A DNA stretch of 64,000 nt from JANSXG01 sp024743075 (GTDB taxonomy: Bacteria > Planctomycetota > Phycisphaerae > Phycisphaerales > UBA1924), in assembly GCA_042140185.1 (NCBI GenBank), contig CP159477.1, forward strand, positions 2,914,001 through 2,978,000, read 5' to 3'. Shown piece after piece: positions 43,366 through 53,649 of the stretch (positions within the stretch are counted from its first letter, which is position 1; each line of letters opens with the position of its first letter). The notes under the pieces were generated by a model. That model did not search any database and was not told the origin of the DNA. It worked only from the letters and a program-made list of their open reading frames with translations. Position numbers and translations under genes: made by a program.

Positions 43366-44622
43366 TTACGGCTTGCGGGCGGGCGAGAGGCGCGACTCGA
43401 CGAAGCGGCGAGCCTCGGCGTCGGCTTCGAGCACATCGTCCAGTGAGCGGATCGGGTTCGTGCCGACGCTGGCGAGCGCCTCACGCGCGAGATCGGTCAT
43501 CGTTCCGAAGTCTACGCGTCCCGCGAGGAACGCCTCGACCGATGCCTCGTTCGCGCCATTGAACACCGCGCCCGCGGTGCCGCCTCGCTCGATGACCTCG
43601 AATCCGGACGCCAGAGCGGGGAATCGCTGATCGTCCGGCTCGGCGAAGTCCAGTCGCGTCAGTTCTCTCAGGTTCAGGCGTGGGGCGACACCGATCGGGC
43701 GTTCGGGCCCGGTCAGCGCGTACTGGATCGGTGTCTTCATGTCGGGCATACCGAGCTGCGCGACGACCGACCGGTCCGCAAACTCCACGAAACTGTGGAC
43801 GATCGACTGCGGGTGGACCAGCGCGCCCAGGCGATCCGTGCCCACGCCGAACAGCCACGCCGCCTCGATCAGTTCGAGCGCCTTGTTGGTCAGCGATGCG
43901 GAATCGATCGTCACCTTCGCGCCCATGTCCCAGTTCGGGTGGGCGAGCGCTTCTTCGGGGGTCGCACTGCGGATCCGATCGGCCGGCCAGTCACGCAGCG
44001 CGCCGCCCGAAGCCGTCAGCGTGATTCGCGACACTTCACTCCCGCACCCGAACGGCGGCTTGCGGAAGCCGGTCGCGTCGGAGTTCAGGCACTGCCACAC
44101 TCCGGAATGTTCGCTGTCCACCGGGAGCAGGGCCGCCCCGGTGCGCCTGGCGGTTTCGACCACGAGCTCGCCGGCCGCGACCAGCGTCTCCTTGTTCGCG
44201 AGCGCGACATCGATGCCCAGTTCGAGGGCCGCCAGCGTCGCGGGCAGACCCGCCGATCCGACCATCGCGCCGACCACCAGATCCACGCCGCCGTCCTCGT
44301 GACAGGCGCGGACCAGTTGTTCCGCTGCGTTGACCCCGCGCAGGACGCGATTCGCGTCGAGCCCGTTCAACGGCGCATTCGCGTCGGCGAGCGCCACGCG
44401 GCTCACGCCCAGCGCCGAGGCCTGCGCTGCGAGCAGTTTCGCGTTCGAACCCGCCGCGAGGCCGACGACCTCGAAGCATCGCCCGGCCCGTTCGAGTCCG
44501 GCCAGTACTTCGACGGTCTGCCTGCCGATCGATCCGGTAGACCCGAGCAGCACGAGGCGGATCGGGCGTTCCCGATCGGGAGCCGTCGCCGTGGGTCTCG
44601 GATCGGGTCGTTGATCGGTCAT
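43366..44622 (-). CDS. dxr: 1-deoxy-D-xylulose-5-phosphate reductoisomerase
   Basis: 418 residues, start at MTDQRPDPRP. Second step of the non-mevalonate isoprenoid pathway (DXP to MEP, NADPH). The NADPH motif GSTGSIGRQT is at about residue 30, followed by ANKETLVAAGE, PVDSEHSGVWQCL, SGGALRDWP, and GAKVTIDSASLTNKALELIE, plus NGANEASVEAFL near the C-terminus. All family landmarks are present. It lies between rne and rseP, 34 bases upstream of the latter. Confidence 0.93.
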   Translation of the reverse strand: MTDQRPDPRPTATAPDRERPIRLVLLGSTGSIGRQTVEVLAGLERAGRCFEVVGLAAGSNAKLLAAQASALGVSRVALADANAPLNGLDANRVLRGVNAAEQLVRACHEDGGVDLVVGAMVGSAGLPATLAALELGIDVALANKETLVAAGELVVETARRTGAALLPVDSEHSGVWQCLNSDATGFRKPPFGCGSEVSRITLTASGGALRDWPADRIRSATPEEALAHPNWDMGAKVTIDSASLTNKALELIEAAWLFGVGTDRLGALVHPQSIVHSFVEFADRSVVAQLGMPDMKTPIQYALTGPERPIGVAPRLNLRELTRLDFAEPDDQRFPALASGFEVIERGGTAGAVFNGANEASVEAFLAGRVDFGTMTDLAREALASVGTNPIRSLDDVLEADAEARRFVESRLSPARKP

Positions 44623-44641
44623 GCGCAGCGGCTCGGTGCGA

Positions 44642-47600
44642 TCAGGACGAGGACTTTTTGGTGGTCTTCCGCTTGGTCGTCTTCTTGGTCGAAGTCTTCT
44701 TGGTGGTCGACTTCTTTGAAGTGGGCTTCTTCGCAGGAGACTTCTTGGCCGTCGTCTTCTTCGTGCCGGACTTCCTGGTGGTCTTTTTGCGAGTCGTTTT
44801 CTTCGTCGTTGAGGATTCAGACTTCGCATCGGACTTGGACACGGGCTTCACCGCGCCGGCGATCAGGATATCGGCCGGGGCCTTCTTCACGCCCTTGCGC
44901 GGTCCCGCGCTGCGTCGACCGGTTTCGCGCTCGGACCGCGGCGTGGGTTGAACGTTGGCGACCGCGTCATCGGTCGGCGGCGTCTTCGACTCTCGCTTGG
45001 CCTCTGGCGGGTCGACATCCGCGCTCGCCGACGCGGGCTCGCGTTCGGCGCTGCGCGACCGGACCGTTCGGAACCGTTGTCCGAACCGTTCTCGGAGGAA
45101 CGGCCGCCGCGACGCCGGCGTCGGCGACGGCGCCCGCCTCCGGACCCGTCGTCATCGCCGTCGTTGTCGTTGTCGGAGTCGTCCGAAGGCTCGGGAGCGC
45201 GTGCGCTCTCGCCGGAAGCACCGGCGCGTTCCGGTTCGCGACCGGCCTTGATGTCCTCGACGGCCTTGGCGTCGGCGGGGTTCTTGAAGCCGCCGTCGGC
45301 GGCCATGGTCAGGGCCGAGGGCTCGAGGTCCCACGAGTCGCCTCGCCAGGGGAAACCGGACGGGGCGATGCCTTCGCGCTTCGCCTTGGCCTCCACCTGG
45401 ACGTCGTTGCGAGACGGCCGACGGTCATCGGAGTCATCTTCCGAGCCGGACGGCTCGTCGCCGGAGCGGCCTTCGGACTGCTCGTCCGATCCACCGCCTC
45501 CGCCGCGACGACGGCGGCGACGGCGACGGCGACGCTTGCGCGGCTGCCCGTCATCGTCCTGATCTTCTTCCGAGGAGTCCGAACGTTCGGTCTGCTCGGG
45601 CTGGCGGTCTTCTCTGGTCGGTTCGTCTGAGGCGCGTTCGCCGTTGGCGGACTCACCATCGGATTCGCCCCCGCCGCCGCGACGGCGGCGTCGGCGACGA
45701 CGGCGCTTCTTGCCGCCACCGGACGCGTCGGAGTCCGAACGGGACTCGCGGTCGTCATCATCGTCGTCGTCCTCGCCGGAGAGCACCGAGGCTTCCATGG
45801 CGAGTACTTCGTCGAGCTTGACGGCTTCCTCGTGGACGAGTTCTTCGAGGTCCTGCTCGTGTTCGGCGGTCGCGTCGACGGCCCAGTCCTGCTCGTCGGC
45901 GTTCTCGGGTTTGTACTCGACCAGATCGGTCGGCGGTCGGAACTGCGCGAGGCGATCGACCTCGATGTCCGAGCCGGACTCGTCGTAGGCGTACATCACG
46001 ACGCGATCGACGGCGATGGACTCGCTGACGCGCACATCCACGCGTTTGTGGAGCTTCAACTCGAGACGGGTGAGGGCCTGGCGCTTCGAGGACAGCAGTT
46101 CGCCGGCGACTCGCGGCGAGACGACCATCTCGACCTTGGCGACCCGGTCGTGCTGCAGCAGCGCGGCGAGGTCGCGCATGGCGTTGGTGGCGACCGAGTC
46201 GGGGCGCCGCACCCAGCCGCGGCCGTCGCCGATGTCGAGCTTGGCGAAATGGACGGACTTCATCGAGCCGCGCACGCGCTGGCGGGTGAGTTCCATAATG
46301 CCGAACTCGGAGATCGGCAGGGCGCGGGTGGAGGCTCGATCCTTCTTCAGAAGGTCGTCCATGAGCTTCTCGATCTCGCGCCGGTGGGAGCGCTTCATCA
46401 TGTCGATGAGGTCGCACATGATCAGGCCACCGACATCGCGGAGCTTGATCTGGCGACAGATCTCCTCGACGGCTTCCTGGTTGATGCGGAAGGCCATGGT
46501 CTCGGCGTCGCCGTGATTGCGGCTCTTGCCGGAGTTCACATCGATGGCGACCATCGCCTCGGCCTCGTCGATGATGAGCGAGCCGCCGGAGGGCAGGGGG
46601 ACCTCGCGGGCGAGGATCCGTTCGATCTGCTCCTCGACGCCGAAGGCGTGGAACAGCGGGATCTGGCGGTCGTAGGCGAGGAGTTTGGTAGAACTGCGCG
46701 GGCTGACGATCCGCATGAACGCGTAGGCGCGCCGGATGGCGGTCGGGTCGTCGACGATGATCTCATCGATGTCACTCGTCCAGATGTCGCGCAGGGCCCG
46801 CATGAGCAGGTCGCTCTCGGCGTAGAGCAGGCGTGGCTTGTCGCCCTGACCCAGTCGCTTGTCGATGTCCTTCCACAGACGCTGCAGGTACGCGAGGTCG
46901 CGCTTGAGTTCGGCCTTGGTCTGGTTCATGCCCGCGGTGCGCAGGATGAAGCCGAATTCCTTTGGCAAATCGAGCGAGTCGAGGATCTTGCGCATGGTGC
47001 GGCGCTGGTCCTCGTCCTCAACCTTGCGACTGACGCCGACCTTGTCCATGTCCGGCAGCATCACGAGGAAGCGTCCGGGGATGCTGAGGTAGCTGGTGAG
47101 GGTCGGGCCCTTGGTGGAAATACCCTCCTTGAGGACCTGAACGATGATCTTCTGGCCTCGCTTGATGCATCGCTCGATCGGAGGGCGCTCGCGGCGCGGG
47201 GTCTTCTTGCCGATCTTCTCGGTGGTGTTCTCGTCCTCGCCGGGGAAGTACTGCGGGTGAAGGTCCGAGACGTGCAGGAAGCCGTTGACGCCGTAGCCGA
47301 AGTCGATGAACGCGGCCTGGATCGAGCGCTCGACGTTCATGACCTTGCCGACATAGATGTTGCCGACGATGTTCAGGTTGCCGGCGCGTTCGGAGTGGAA
47401 CTCCTCGAGCTTGCCGTCAACGGTCAGGGCCACGCGGCACTCGTCGCCGGGGATGTAGTTGATGAGCATCCGGGACTGGCCCTTGCCCTTCGACGAGGAC
47501 GAGCCGCTGGAAGCCGGGCTGGGACTGGACTTGTTGGAAGACTTGCTCGACGAGCGAGAGCGCGAACTCTTCTTGCGGGTTGGCTTGGAATCGGAAGAAG

Positions 47601-47823
47601 ACTTGTTGCCGGAGTCCGACCCGTTGTCCTGCTCGGACTCGGGCTTCGAATCTGGCTTCGGTTCCGGCTTCGATTCCGGCTTGGGACCGGCGGTCTTGGA
47701 CGGGGCCGGGGTTGCGCCCGCAGCGATTTCCTTGGGGGCGACCTTTTTGCGTCGCTGACCGCCGCGCTTTCGGGTGGTCTTCTTTGTGGTGCCGCTGTCG
47801 GCGGCGGCGGAACTGTCGTTCAT
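44642..47823 (-). CDS. rne: RNase E/G with long basic and acidic extensions, frameshifted near its end
   Basis: About 1060 residues. Residues 1-120 are a Ser/Lys-rich disordered extension (TTKKTTRKRGGQRRKKVAPK). Then the S1 domain (GNIYVGKVMNVERSIQAAFI) and the RNase H-like/DNase I-like core with catalytic Asp in VAIDVNSGKSRN and IMCDLIDMMKRS. The C-terminal half is disordered with three poly-Arg blocks (KKRRRRRRRRRRGGGG; RKRRRRRRRRRRGGGG; RRRRRRRRGGR). I see no CPxC zinc-link. Near 45055 the frame breaks. The other frame reads RSRSAEREPASASADVDPPE, then KSESSTTKKTTRKKTTRKSG, a histone-like KTTKK tail ending at 44642. It is the main endoribonuclease for mRNA decay and rRNA processing. Confidence 0.85.
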
Positions 47824-48236
47824 CGATGCATCTCGCTTCGAAAACGAGCGGTTCTGCGTTCAGCGTCGTGAGTACTTCGGCACGGCCCGTTGCGCGCGAC
47901 GATCGCTCGGCCGGCACGGTGGTGCCGGCGGCGGTGTCGGTGCGAGGGATGCTCTGGAGTCACAGCGCATGGTGCGCGGAACTGCTCTCGGTGGCACTCG
48001 GCGATGAACTCGTTTCCGGATCCGCACCCGCGTCGGGTACAGAGCCATCCGGGGCCGGCGTGAGGTTGCGCACCGCGACATCGCCAGGAGCGTGTCGCGG
48101 GGTCCTCGTTTGCGTCGTCGGCGGCGGCGTGAGCCGCATCGACCGAAGCGCGTTTCGCCGGCGCGCGTTCCGCGCTGAGCGTCAGGCGAGCCCGTGAGGG
48201 CAAGCCCGGGTGATCTGTTTCGAGCCCGGCTCGGTC
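47824..48236. other. Leader region of rne
   Basis: 413 bases between the rne start and the 3' end of ptsI on the same strand. No convincing gene. It must contain the rne promoter or a long leader. In E. coli the rne leader is autoregulatory, but no homologous structure could be identified by eye here. Confidence 0.4.
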
Positions 48237-50027
48237 TCAGTCGGCGGACTTCGCCGATTCTGACCGCTCCATGTCGACGGCACGCCCGTCAACGAACTCG
48301 GGGAATCGTTTCATGGCCTGATCACGCAGGAACGCGGTGACCGAGGCTTCCGAATCAAGCGATCCGACCGTTCGGGCCAGGCGCTCGCAAGCAGGGATAT
48401 CGACGCTGCGGATCACCTTTTTCAGGTAGGGGATCCTTCGCGGCGACACGGAGAGGGTACGCAGACCAACCCCAATGAGCAACATGGTGAAGATCGGGTC
48501 GCCGGCTGCTTCGCCGCAAACGGACACATCGACCTTCCGATGTCGGCCGACCCGAACCACATCCTTGATGAGTTTGAGGATGGCCGGGTGGGCGGCGGAG
48601 TACATGCCGGAGACCTTCTCGTTGGTCCGGTCGACCGCCAGGGTGTACTGGACGAGGTCGTTGGTGCCGATCGAGAAGAAATCGACCTCCCGGGCGAAAC
48701 TCGAGGCCATGACCGCCGCGGCGGGGACCTCGACCATCATGCCCACCTTTACATTCGGGTCGTACGCGACACCCTCTTCAGCCAGATCCTCCATCACGTC
48801 CTTTAAATGCATCTTGGCCCGGCGGAGTTCCTCCGTGGCCGTGACCAGCGGGAACATGATCCGGATGGGGCCGAACGCCGAGGCCCGCATGATCGCGCGG
48901 AGGTGGCGCTTGAACATGACCGGGTTGGCGAGGCAGTAGCGGATGGACCTCAGGCCGAGGAAGGGGTTGCGCTCGGGGACATGGGAGCGGGACTGGGTGT
49001 ACTTGTCTGCCCCGAGGTCGTAGGTGCGCAGGGTGACGGGGCGTCCTTTGCAGGCCTCGACGGCGGCCTTGAACTCGGCAAACTGCTCGTCTTCGGTGGG
49101 CTCGGCGTTTCGGGTAAGCCAGAGGAACTCGGTGCGGAAGAGGCCGATGCCCTCACCGCCCTGATCGACGACCTGCTCCGCTTCCATGCCGAGTTCGACG
49201 TTGCCCATGAGCTGGACGCGCTCGCCGTCGAGCGTGCGGGCTTCGAGGGTCTGGGTCTCGGCGAGCGCTTCGCGGACGGCCTCGATGTGGCGCTTTTTCT
49301 CGCGGTAGCGCTCCAGGGTCTCGGCGTCGGGTCGCAGGATGACCGCGCCCCGCTCGCCGTCGACGATGATCTCGTCGCATTCTTCGGCGAATTCGCAGAG
49401 GTTGCCGGTCCCGACGGCGGCGGGGATGCCGAGGGCGCGGGCGAAGATGGCGGTGTGCGACGTCGGGCCACCCTTGTCGGTCGCGAAGCCGAGGACGCGT
49501 CCGGGGGGGAACGACGCCGCCTGGCTGGGGGTGAGGTCGGGGGCAACGACGACCGCCTCGTAGTCGAGGTCGTCGAGCGACGAACGCTGCTCGCCGACGA
49601 GGTGGCCCATGACGCGCTGGTTGAGGTCCCAGACGTCGTCGACCTTCGTGGAGAACGCCGTGTCGCCCATGCCGGCGAACATGCTGGCGACGACGTTGCA
49701 CTGCTCCTGGAGGGCGTACTCGGCGGTGACGTGCTCGTCCTCGATGCGCTTGTTCATCGGGCCGATGAGCGTCTTGTCGCGGAGCATGCCCTGGTGGAAG
49801 GCGAAGATGGCTGCGGCCTCTTTGCCGAGGTCTTTCTCGGCCTGTCCTCGCAGCCCGTCCAGTTCGGTGAGCGATGCCTCGATCGCGCCCCGGAGGCGTT
49901 CGAGCTCGTGCGTGACGCGATCTTCGGGGATGGTCCGGCGCGGGACCCACACATGGGCATCGTCGAGGCGGAATACCCGCCCGATGACCACACCGGCACT
50001 CACCGGTATCCCGTGGAATTCCTGCAT
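48237..50027 (-). CDS. ptsI: PTS enzyme I (phosphoenolpyruvate-protein phosphotransferase)
   Basis: 596 residues from MQEFHGIPVSAGVVIGRVFR; a GTG three codons upstream (50036) has better spacing to AGGAGG. The phosphorylated His is in GFATDKGGPTSHTAIFARAL. The PEP-binding domain shows GIGLFRTEFLWL, RNPFLGLRSIRY and the Cys in DVSVCGEAAGDP. It autophosphorylates from PEP and passes phosphate to HPr. No ptsH or EII gene is nearby, so a regulatory rather than transport PTS is possible. Divergent from rho. Confidence 0.92.
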   Translation of the reverse strand: MQEFHGIPVSAGVVIGRVFRLDDAHVWVPRRTIPEDRVTHELERLRGAIEASLTELDGLRGQAEKDLGKEAAAIFAFHQGMLRDKTLIGPMNKRIEDEHVTAEYALQEQCNVVASMFAGMGDTAFSTKVDDVWDLNQRVMGHLVGEQRSSLDDLDYEAVVVAPDLTPSQAASFPPGRVLGFATDKGGPTSHTAIFARALGIPAAVGTGNLCEFAEECDEIIVDGERGAVILRPDAETLERYREKKRHIEAVREALAETQTLEARTLDGERVQLMGNVELGMEAEQVVDQGGEGIGLFRTEFLWLTRNAEPTEDEQFAEFKAAVEACKGRPVTLRTYDLGADKYTQSRSHVPERNPFLGLRSIRYCLANPVMFKRHLRAIMRASAFGPIRIMFPLVTATEELRRAKMHLKDVMEDLAEEGVAYDPNVKVGMMVEVPAAAVMASSFAREVDFFSIGTNDLVQYTLAVDRTNEKVSGMYSAAHPAILKLIKDVVRVGRHRKVDVSVCGEAAGDPIFTMLLIGVGLRTLSVSPRRIPYLKKVIRSVDIPACERLARTVGSLDSEASVTAFLRDQAMKRFPEFVDGRAVDMERSESAKSAD

Positions 50028-50394
50028 CAGCGACACGCGAAAGCGACCTCCTGAAGAACAACGATGCGGGCCCAACTCCCTCAAAAGACAAGGAGTCGCC
50101 CGCGTGAGTCGGCACAATGTAGGGGCAATGCGGATCCGCTCACAAGGCGGCGCGGTTTCCTTCTCCTGTGAGGGAATAAGTCGCGTTGGACTGGAGTTGG
50201 CCGGGGGAGCGATCCGACAAAACGGTTGACGGATCGGTCGTGAACTGCTCCAATCGCGTGGACCTCTGACGTGCCGCGTTCTGGGAACGCGGGGTAGAGG
50301 GTGCCGCACGACACGCGAAAGCGTGGGGACGGCGACCACCGAGCTTGATCGCTCAAGCGGGCCCGATTGCCCGCGACGGAACGAAAAGAAGACT
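50028..50394. other. Divergent region between ptsI and rho
   Basis: 367 bases. AGGAGG for ptsI lies about 10-20 bases from its start. No gene was supported: upstream open frames in the rho frame (MGTATTELD) lack conservation and a Shine-Dalgarno. Confidence 0.45.
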
Positions 50395-51541
50395 ATGACG
50401 ACGCTGACCGGCATCCTTGAATGGCCGCAGCGTTCCGAAGGTCGTGTTCGCCAGATGAATGGTGACACGATCGAGGAGCGCCAGGACGACCCCTTTGTCC
50501 CGATCGAACTCGGGGAGCAGTACTCGCTCCGCGACGGGTGCGAGGTGACCGTTGAGGTCATCGAGAAGAAATCGCGTCGGCGGAGGAACCAGCGCGGCCC
50601 GCGCACGGTTCGTCCGGTCGTCGCCGAGTTCATCTCGATCGAGGGACTGGACCCGGAGGCCTATTCCAAGCGGCTGCCGTTCGGTGAACTGAGCACGATC
50701 GATCCGCAGCCGCGGATGACGCTCGAGTATCCCGGTTGCCCGGATTCGTGTCGGCTCATCGACCTGTTCTGCCCGATCGGATACGGCCAGCGCGGCCTGA
50801 TCGTCAGCCCGCCCAAGGCTGGCAAGACGACGCTGCTTAAGGACATCGCGGGATCGATCGCGCAACCACCCGGATGTTGAACTGCTGGCGCTGCTGGTGG
50901 ACGAGCGTCCGGAAGAGGTGACGGATTTTCGTCGCTCGACACCGTGCAAGGTGTTCGCCTCGTCCAACGACCACGACAACACGCGCCATATCGCGGTTTC
51001 GTTGATGGTCATCGAGCGTGCGAAGCGGATGGTGGAAGCCGGCAAAGACGTGGTGATCCTGCTGGATTCGCTGACACGCCTCGGACGCGCGTTCAACAAC
51101 TCGCGAAAGCACGCGAGTTCGGGGAGGACCATGTCCGGCGGCATCGATTCGAAAGCGCTGGAAGTGCCCAAGCAGATCTTCGGCGCGGCTCGCAAGACCG
51201 AAGAAGCCGGATCGCTGACGATCCTCGCGTCGTGCCTCGTGGACACCGGGAGCCAGGGCGATCAGGTGATTTTCGAGGAGTTCAAGGGCACGGGGAACAT
51301 GGAACTGATCCTCGACCGGAAGATCGCCGAGCGCCGGCTGTTCCCGGCGATCAATCTCGCGGCGAGCGGCACGCGCAAGGAAGAGCTGCTCATGGATCCG
51401 AGGGAGTACAAAACGGTGAGCGCGCTGCGCAAGCGCCTTCTCAACATGCCGCCGCCCCAGCAGATCGAGCAGTTGCAGGCGGCTCTCAAGCGTCTGCCGA
51501 CGAACGAGGAACTGGTGAACCTGAGTTCGCCGGGTTCCTGA
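50395..51541 (+). CDS. rho: Transcription termination factor Rho, frameshifted in this sequence
   Basis: Start at MTTLTGILEWPQRSEGRVRQ. It lacks the N-terminal helical bundle and starts at the RNA-binding CSD region. Walker A is IVSPPKAGKTTLLKDIAG; Walker B is VVILLDSLTRLGRAFNNS, followed by the R/Q-loop region. The frame ends at 50880 after GSIAQPPGC, but RNHPDVELLALLVDERPEEV continues in another frame to 51541. GSIARNHPDVELL would be expected, so the loss of a GC/CG dinucleotide around 50866-50872 explains it. About 382 residues. It is an essential helicase in many bacteria, so an assembly error is likely. Confidence 0.88.
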
Positions 51542-51658
51542 CGCCTTTCTTCGGCGGAGGCCCAGAAAACCGTCCCACAGATCGGGCGACGGCGGCATCA
51601 TGGAGGTGTCGCCGGTGTCATCGCGCGCCGGCCGGTTCGACGACGGAGGGTTGATGAA

Positions 51659-52831
51659 ATGCTGAAACCGACGACTCGGCTGCTGGTGCTCATCATGCTG
51701 GCGGTCTCTGCGTTCGCGGGGACCGCCCGGGCCCAGTGGATCTCGATCTACTCCGATGAGCCCCACAACCTGGGCTACGACCACCTCACGGAGCTGAGCG
51801 ACCTGCTGGAGCTCGACGCGTCGATGCACGAGCTGCTCATCGAGCTTCACCTGGAGATGATCCGCGCGGAGAACGCGAGGCGCCAGGAGGTTCGCGAGAT
51901 CATCGACAAACGGAACGCCGAGGGCGACCAGGTCGGGTGGCGCGAGAGCATGCGTCTGGCGATGGACATGACCGACGACTTCGAAGCCATCGCCGATCGG
52001 TTCTTCGCCGACGTGCGCCTGATGGTTCTTCCGGAGCAGATCCCGCTGGTGGACCACATCCGCGCCCGGGCGGAGATGGCCGAACTGTACGACGACATCG
52101 GGAGCGAGGTGTCGGGGCTCGGCGCGCAGCCGTTCGAGCTCCTGCGAGAGGAGCAGGTGGTCTCGCCGGTTCGGTTCCGGGAACTCGTGCTCGAGCTGTC
52201 ACGGCAGGAGCGGCTCACGCACGAGCTCTTTGGACGGGCGTTCGAAACCGTGATGGAGATGCAACGCATCGGCCAGGAGTTCGGCTTCGACGCCGACGAC
52301 GCGGGGCCGGAACAGATGGCCGAACTCGCGAAGATATTCAAAGACGCGCTCGAGACGGTGCAGCGCCTGCGCGACGCGAACGAGACGCTGGCGGACCAGA
52401 TCATCGAGCGACTGGACGAGGAGCAGCGAGAGAAGTTCGAGGCGGCGTGGCTCGAGCGGAACTACGAGGATGTGCAGGAACTGTCCCCGGCGGAGCGCGC
52501 GGTGCGCGAGGTGATGCAGGACGAAGAGGCGGGCGAAGAACTCAGAACGAGGATCAACGAGCTGCGACCGAACTTCGAGCGCCGGATGGCCACCGCCCGG
52601 AAGATGGCGCGGATCGCCAAACGGAAGACGGATCTGGACATCGACTTCCGGCGGCTCATGGAGAGCGGCGAGCGGAACACGGAGATCTACGACGATGCGC
52701 TCGAACGGCTGCTCGGCGTCGCCGAGTCGTACGAGGCGGCGCTGAAGGGTGTGATGACGCCCGAGCAGCGGGTGCGGTACGGGCTCGATCGCCCGGAACG
52801 ACCCATCGGCGAGCCGGAGCTGCTGCGTTGA
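51659..52831 (+). CDS. Secreted helical/coiled-coil protein of unknown function
   Basis: 390 residues with a signal peptide (MLKPTTRLLVLIMLAVSAFA). The mature protein is nearly all alpha-helical and charged (ELHLEMIRAENARRQEVREI; RLRDANETLADQIIERLDEE; RPNFERRMATARKMARIAKR), suggesting a long coiled coil or LTXXQ/Spy-like chaperone arrangement, but no such motif is claimed. It overlaps the start of the next gene by a few bases. Confidence 0.65.
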   Translation: MLKPTTRLLVLIMLAVSAFAGTARAQWISIYSDEPHNLGYDHLTELSDLLELDASMHELLIELHLEMIRAENARRQEVREIIDKRNAEGDQVGWRESMRLAMDMTDDFEAIADRFFADVRLMVLPEQIPLVDHIRARAEMAELYDDIGSEVSGLGAQPFELLREEQVVSPVRFRELVLELSRQERLTHELFGRAFETVMEMQRIGQEFGFDADDAGPEQMAELAKIFKDALETVQRLRDANETLADQIIERLDEEQREKFEAAWLERNYEDVQELSPAERAVREVMQDEEAGEELRTRINELRPNFERRMATARKMARIAKRKTDLDIDFRRLMESGERNTEIYDDALERLLGVAESYEAALKGVMTPEQRVRYGLDRPERPIGEPELLR

Positions 52832-53649
52832 TCGATGACGCCGGATCGACACCGTTCGATCACGACGAGTTCGTTCTGACCGTCCGTCACGGGCTGCTGT
52901 CTTCCAATGTTTCGTCGCACAACGCCGACGGTGGTTTCATCTGCCGCGTGTTTCGGCCCCGGATGTGGCTGATTCACATCGGGTATTGGGCCGGTTCGGT
53001 GGCGCTGCTGATCGGGTGGATCAGCGGGGCCATCGCGCTGTTCGTGTGGTACGGCAACCAGTACGGTCAAAGCGGTTGGTTCAGCATTGCGTGTTTGATC
53101 GCGCTGCTCGCGGGGCCGGTGATCCTGATCCTCCTGATAAAGCGGTTCGAACCCGAATCGACCGTGACCATCCTTACCGAGGACGATCAACATCCGCGCT
53201 TCGCGCTTTCCAGTATGCGAATCGTGAAGGCGAAGAGCCGGTTGTCCTACGGCGCACAATTCAGCCTTGTGGATCGAGACGGAATCGTTGTTGGATCTGT
53301 CGCGCGGAGTGGACGAGACGGCATGAACTACTCGTTTTGGAAAGAAGCCGAACAACGCGACCGAGTGGATTTTCATCCGACCCGACGCACCCGCAAGAGG
53401 GATCTTGTGGCTGCTGGATTCCTTGGCTTGGGCGTGCTGGGCCGATTGATGGTCGCCAACTACGCGATCGGTGGCTGGACCGTTGTACGATCCAGAAACA
53501 ACAAGCACCTCGGATCCCTGACCGCCCTTCCGTCGGAAAGGAGCCGCCATGTTCTCGAACTCTCCCACGATCCGAGCGGACGGGTCGATCGTCGCCTCGC
53601 CTTGCTCACCGCCATGCTCATTCTGGTTACGCCATCGAACGAGCGATGA
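52828..53649 (+). CDS. Membrane protein, tandem paralogue 1 (LURP-one/scramblase-like)
   Basis: Start at TTG 52828, overlapping the previous stop. 273 residues. After FDHDEFVLTVRHGLLSSNVS it has two or three hydrophobic helices (IHIGYWAGSVALLIGWISGA; GPVILILLIKRF) and then a beta-rich domain (FALSSMRIVKAKSRLSYGAQ; SLVDRDGIVVGSVARSGRDG) that recalls phospholipid-scramblase/LURP-one repeats by eye. The next gene is a tandem copy with the same layout. Stop overlaps the next start (ATGA). Confidence 0.55.
   Translation: MIDDAGSTPFDHDEFVLTVRHGLLSSNVSSHNADGGFICRVFRPRMWLIHIGYWAGSVALLIGWISGAIALFVWYGNQYGQSGWFSIACLIALLAGPVILILLIKRFEPESTVTILTEDDQHPRFALSSMRIVKAKSRLSYGAQFSLVDRDGIVVGSVARSGRDGMNYSFWKEAEQRDRVDFHPTRRTRKRDLVAAGFLGLGVLGRLMVANYAIGGWTVVRSRNNKHLGSLTALPSERSRHVLELSHDPSGRVDRRLALLTAMLILVTPSNER

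Noticed and set aside
44642..44890. Separate small lysine-rich protein gene
   Set aside because: The sequence upstream of its GTG is open and sensible in the same frame, joining to RNase E/G after one missing base; it is better read as the RNase tail.
45832..47871. Plus-strand open frame of 679 codons over rne
   Set aside because: Shadow of the rne coding strand; no start signals or family features.
50323..50395. Upstream extension of rho to include an N-terminal domain
   Set aside because: The 24 codons before the ATG at 50395 have no similarity to a Rho N-terminal bundle and no Shine-Dalgarno.
50860..50900. Programmed frameshift in rho
   Set aside because: No slippery site plus pseudoknot was evident, and many non-regulated genes in the window show equal breaks.
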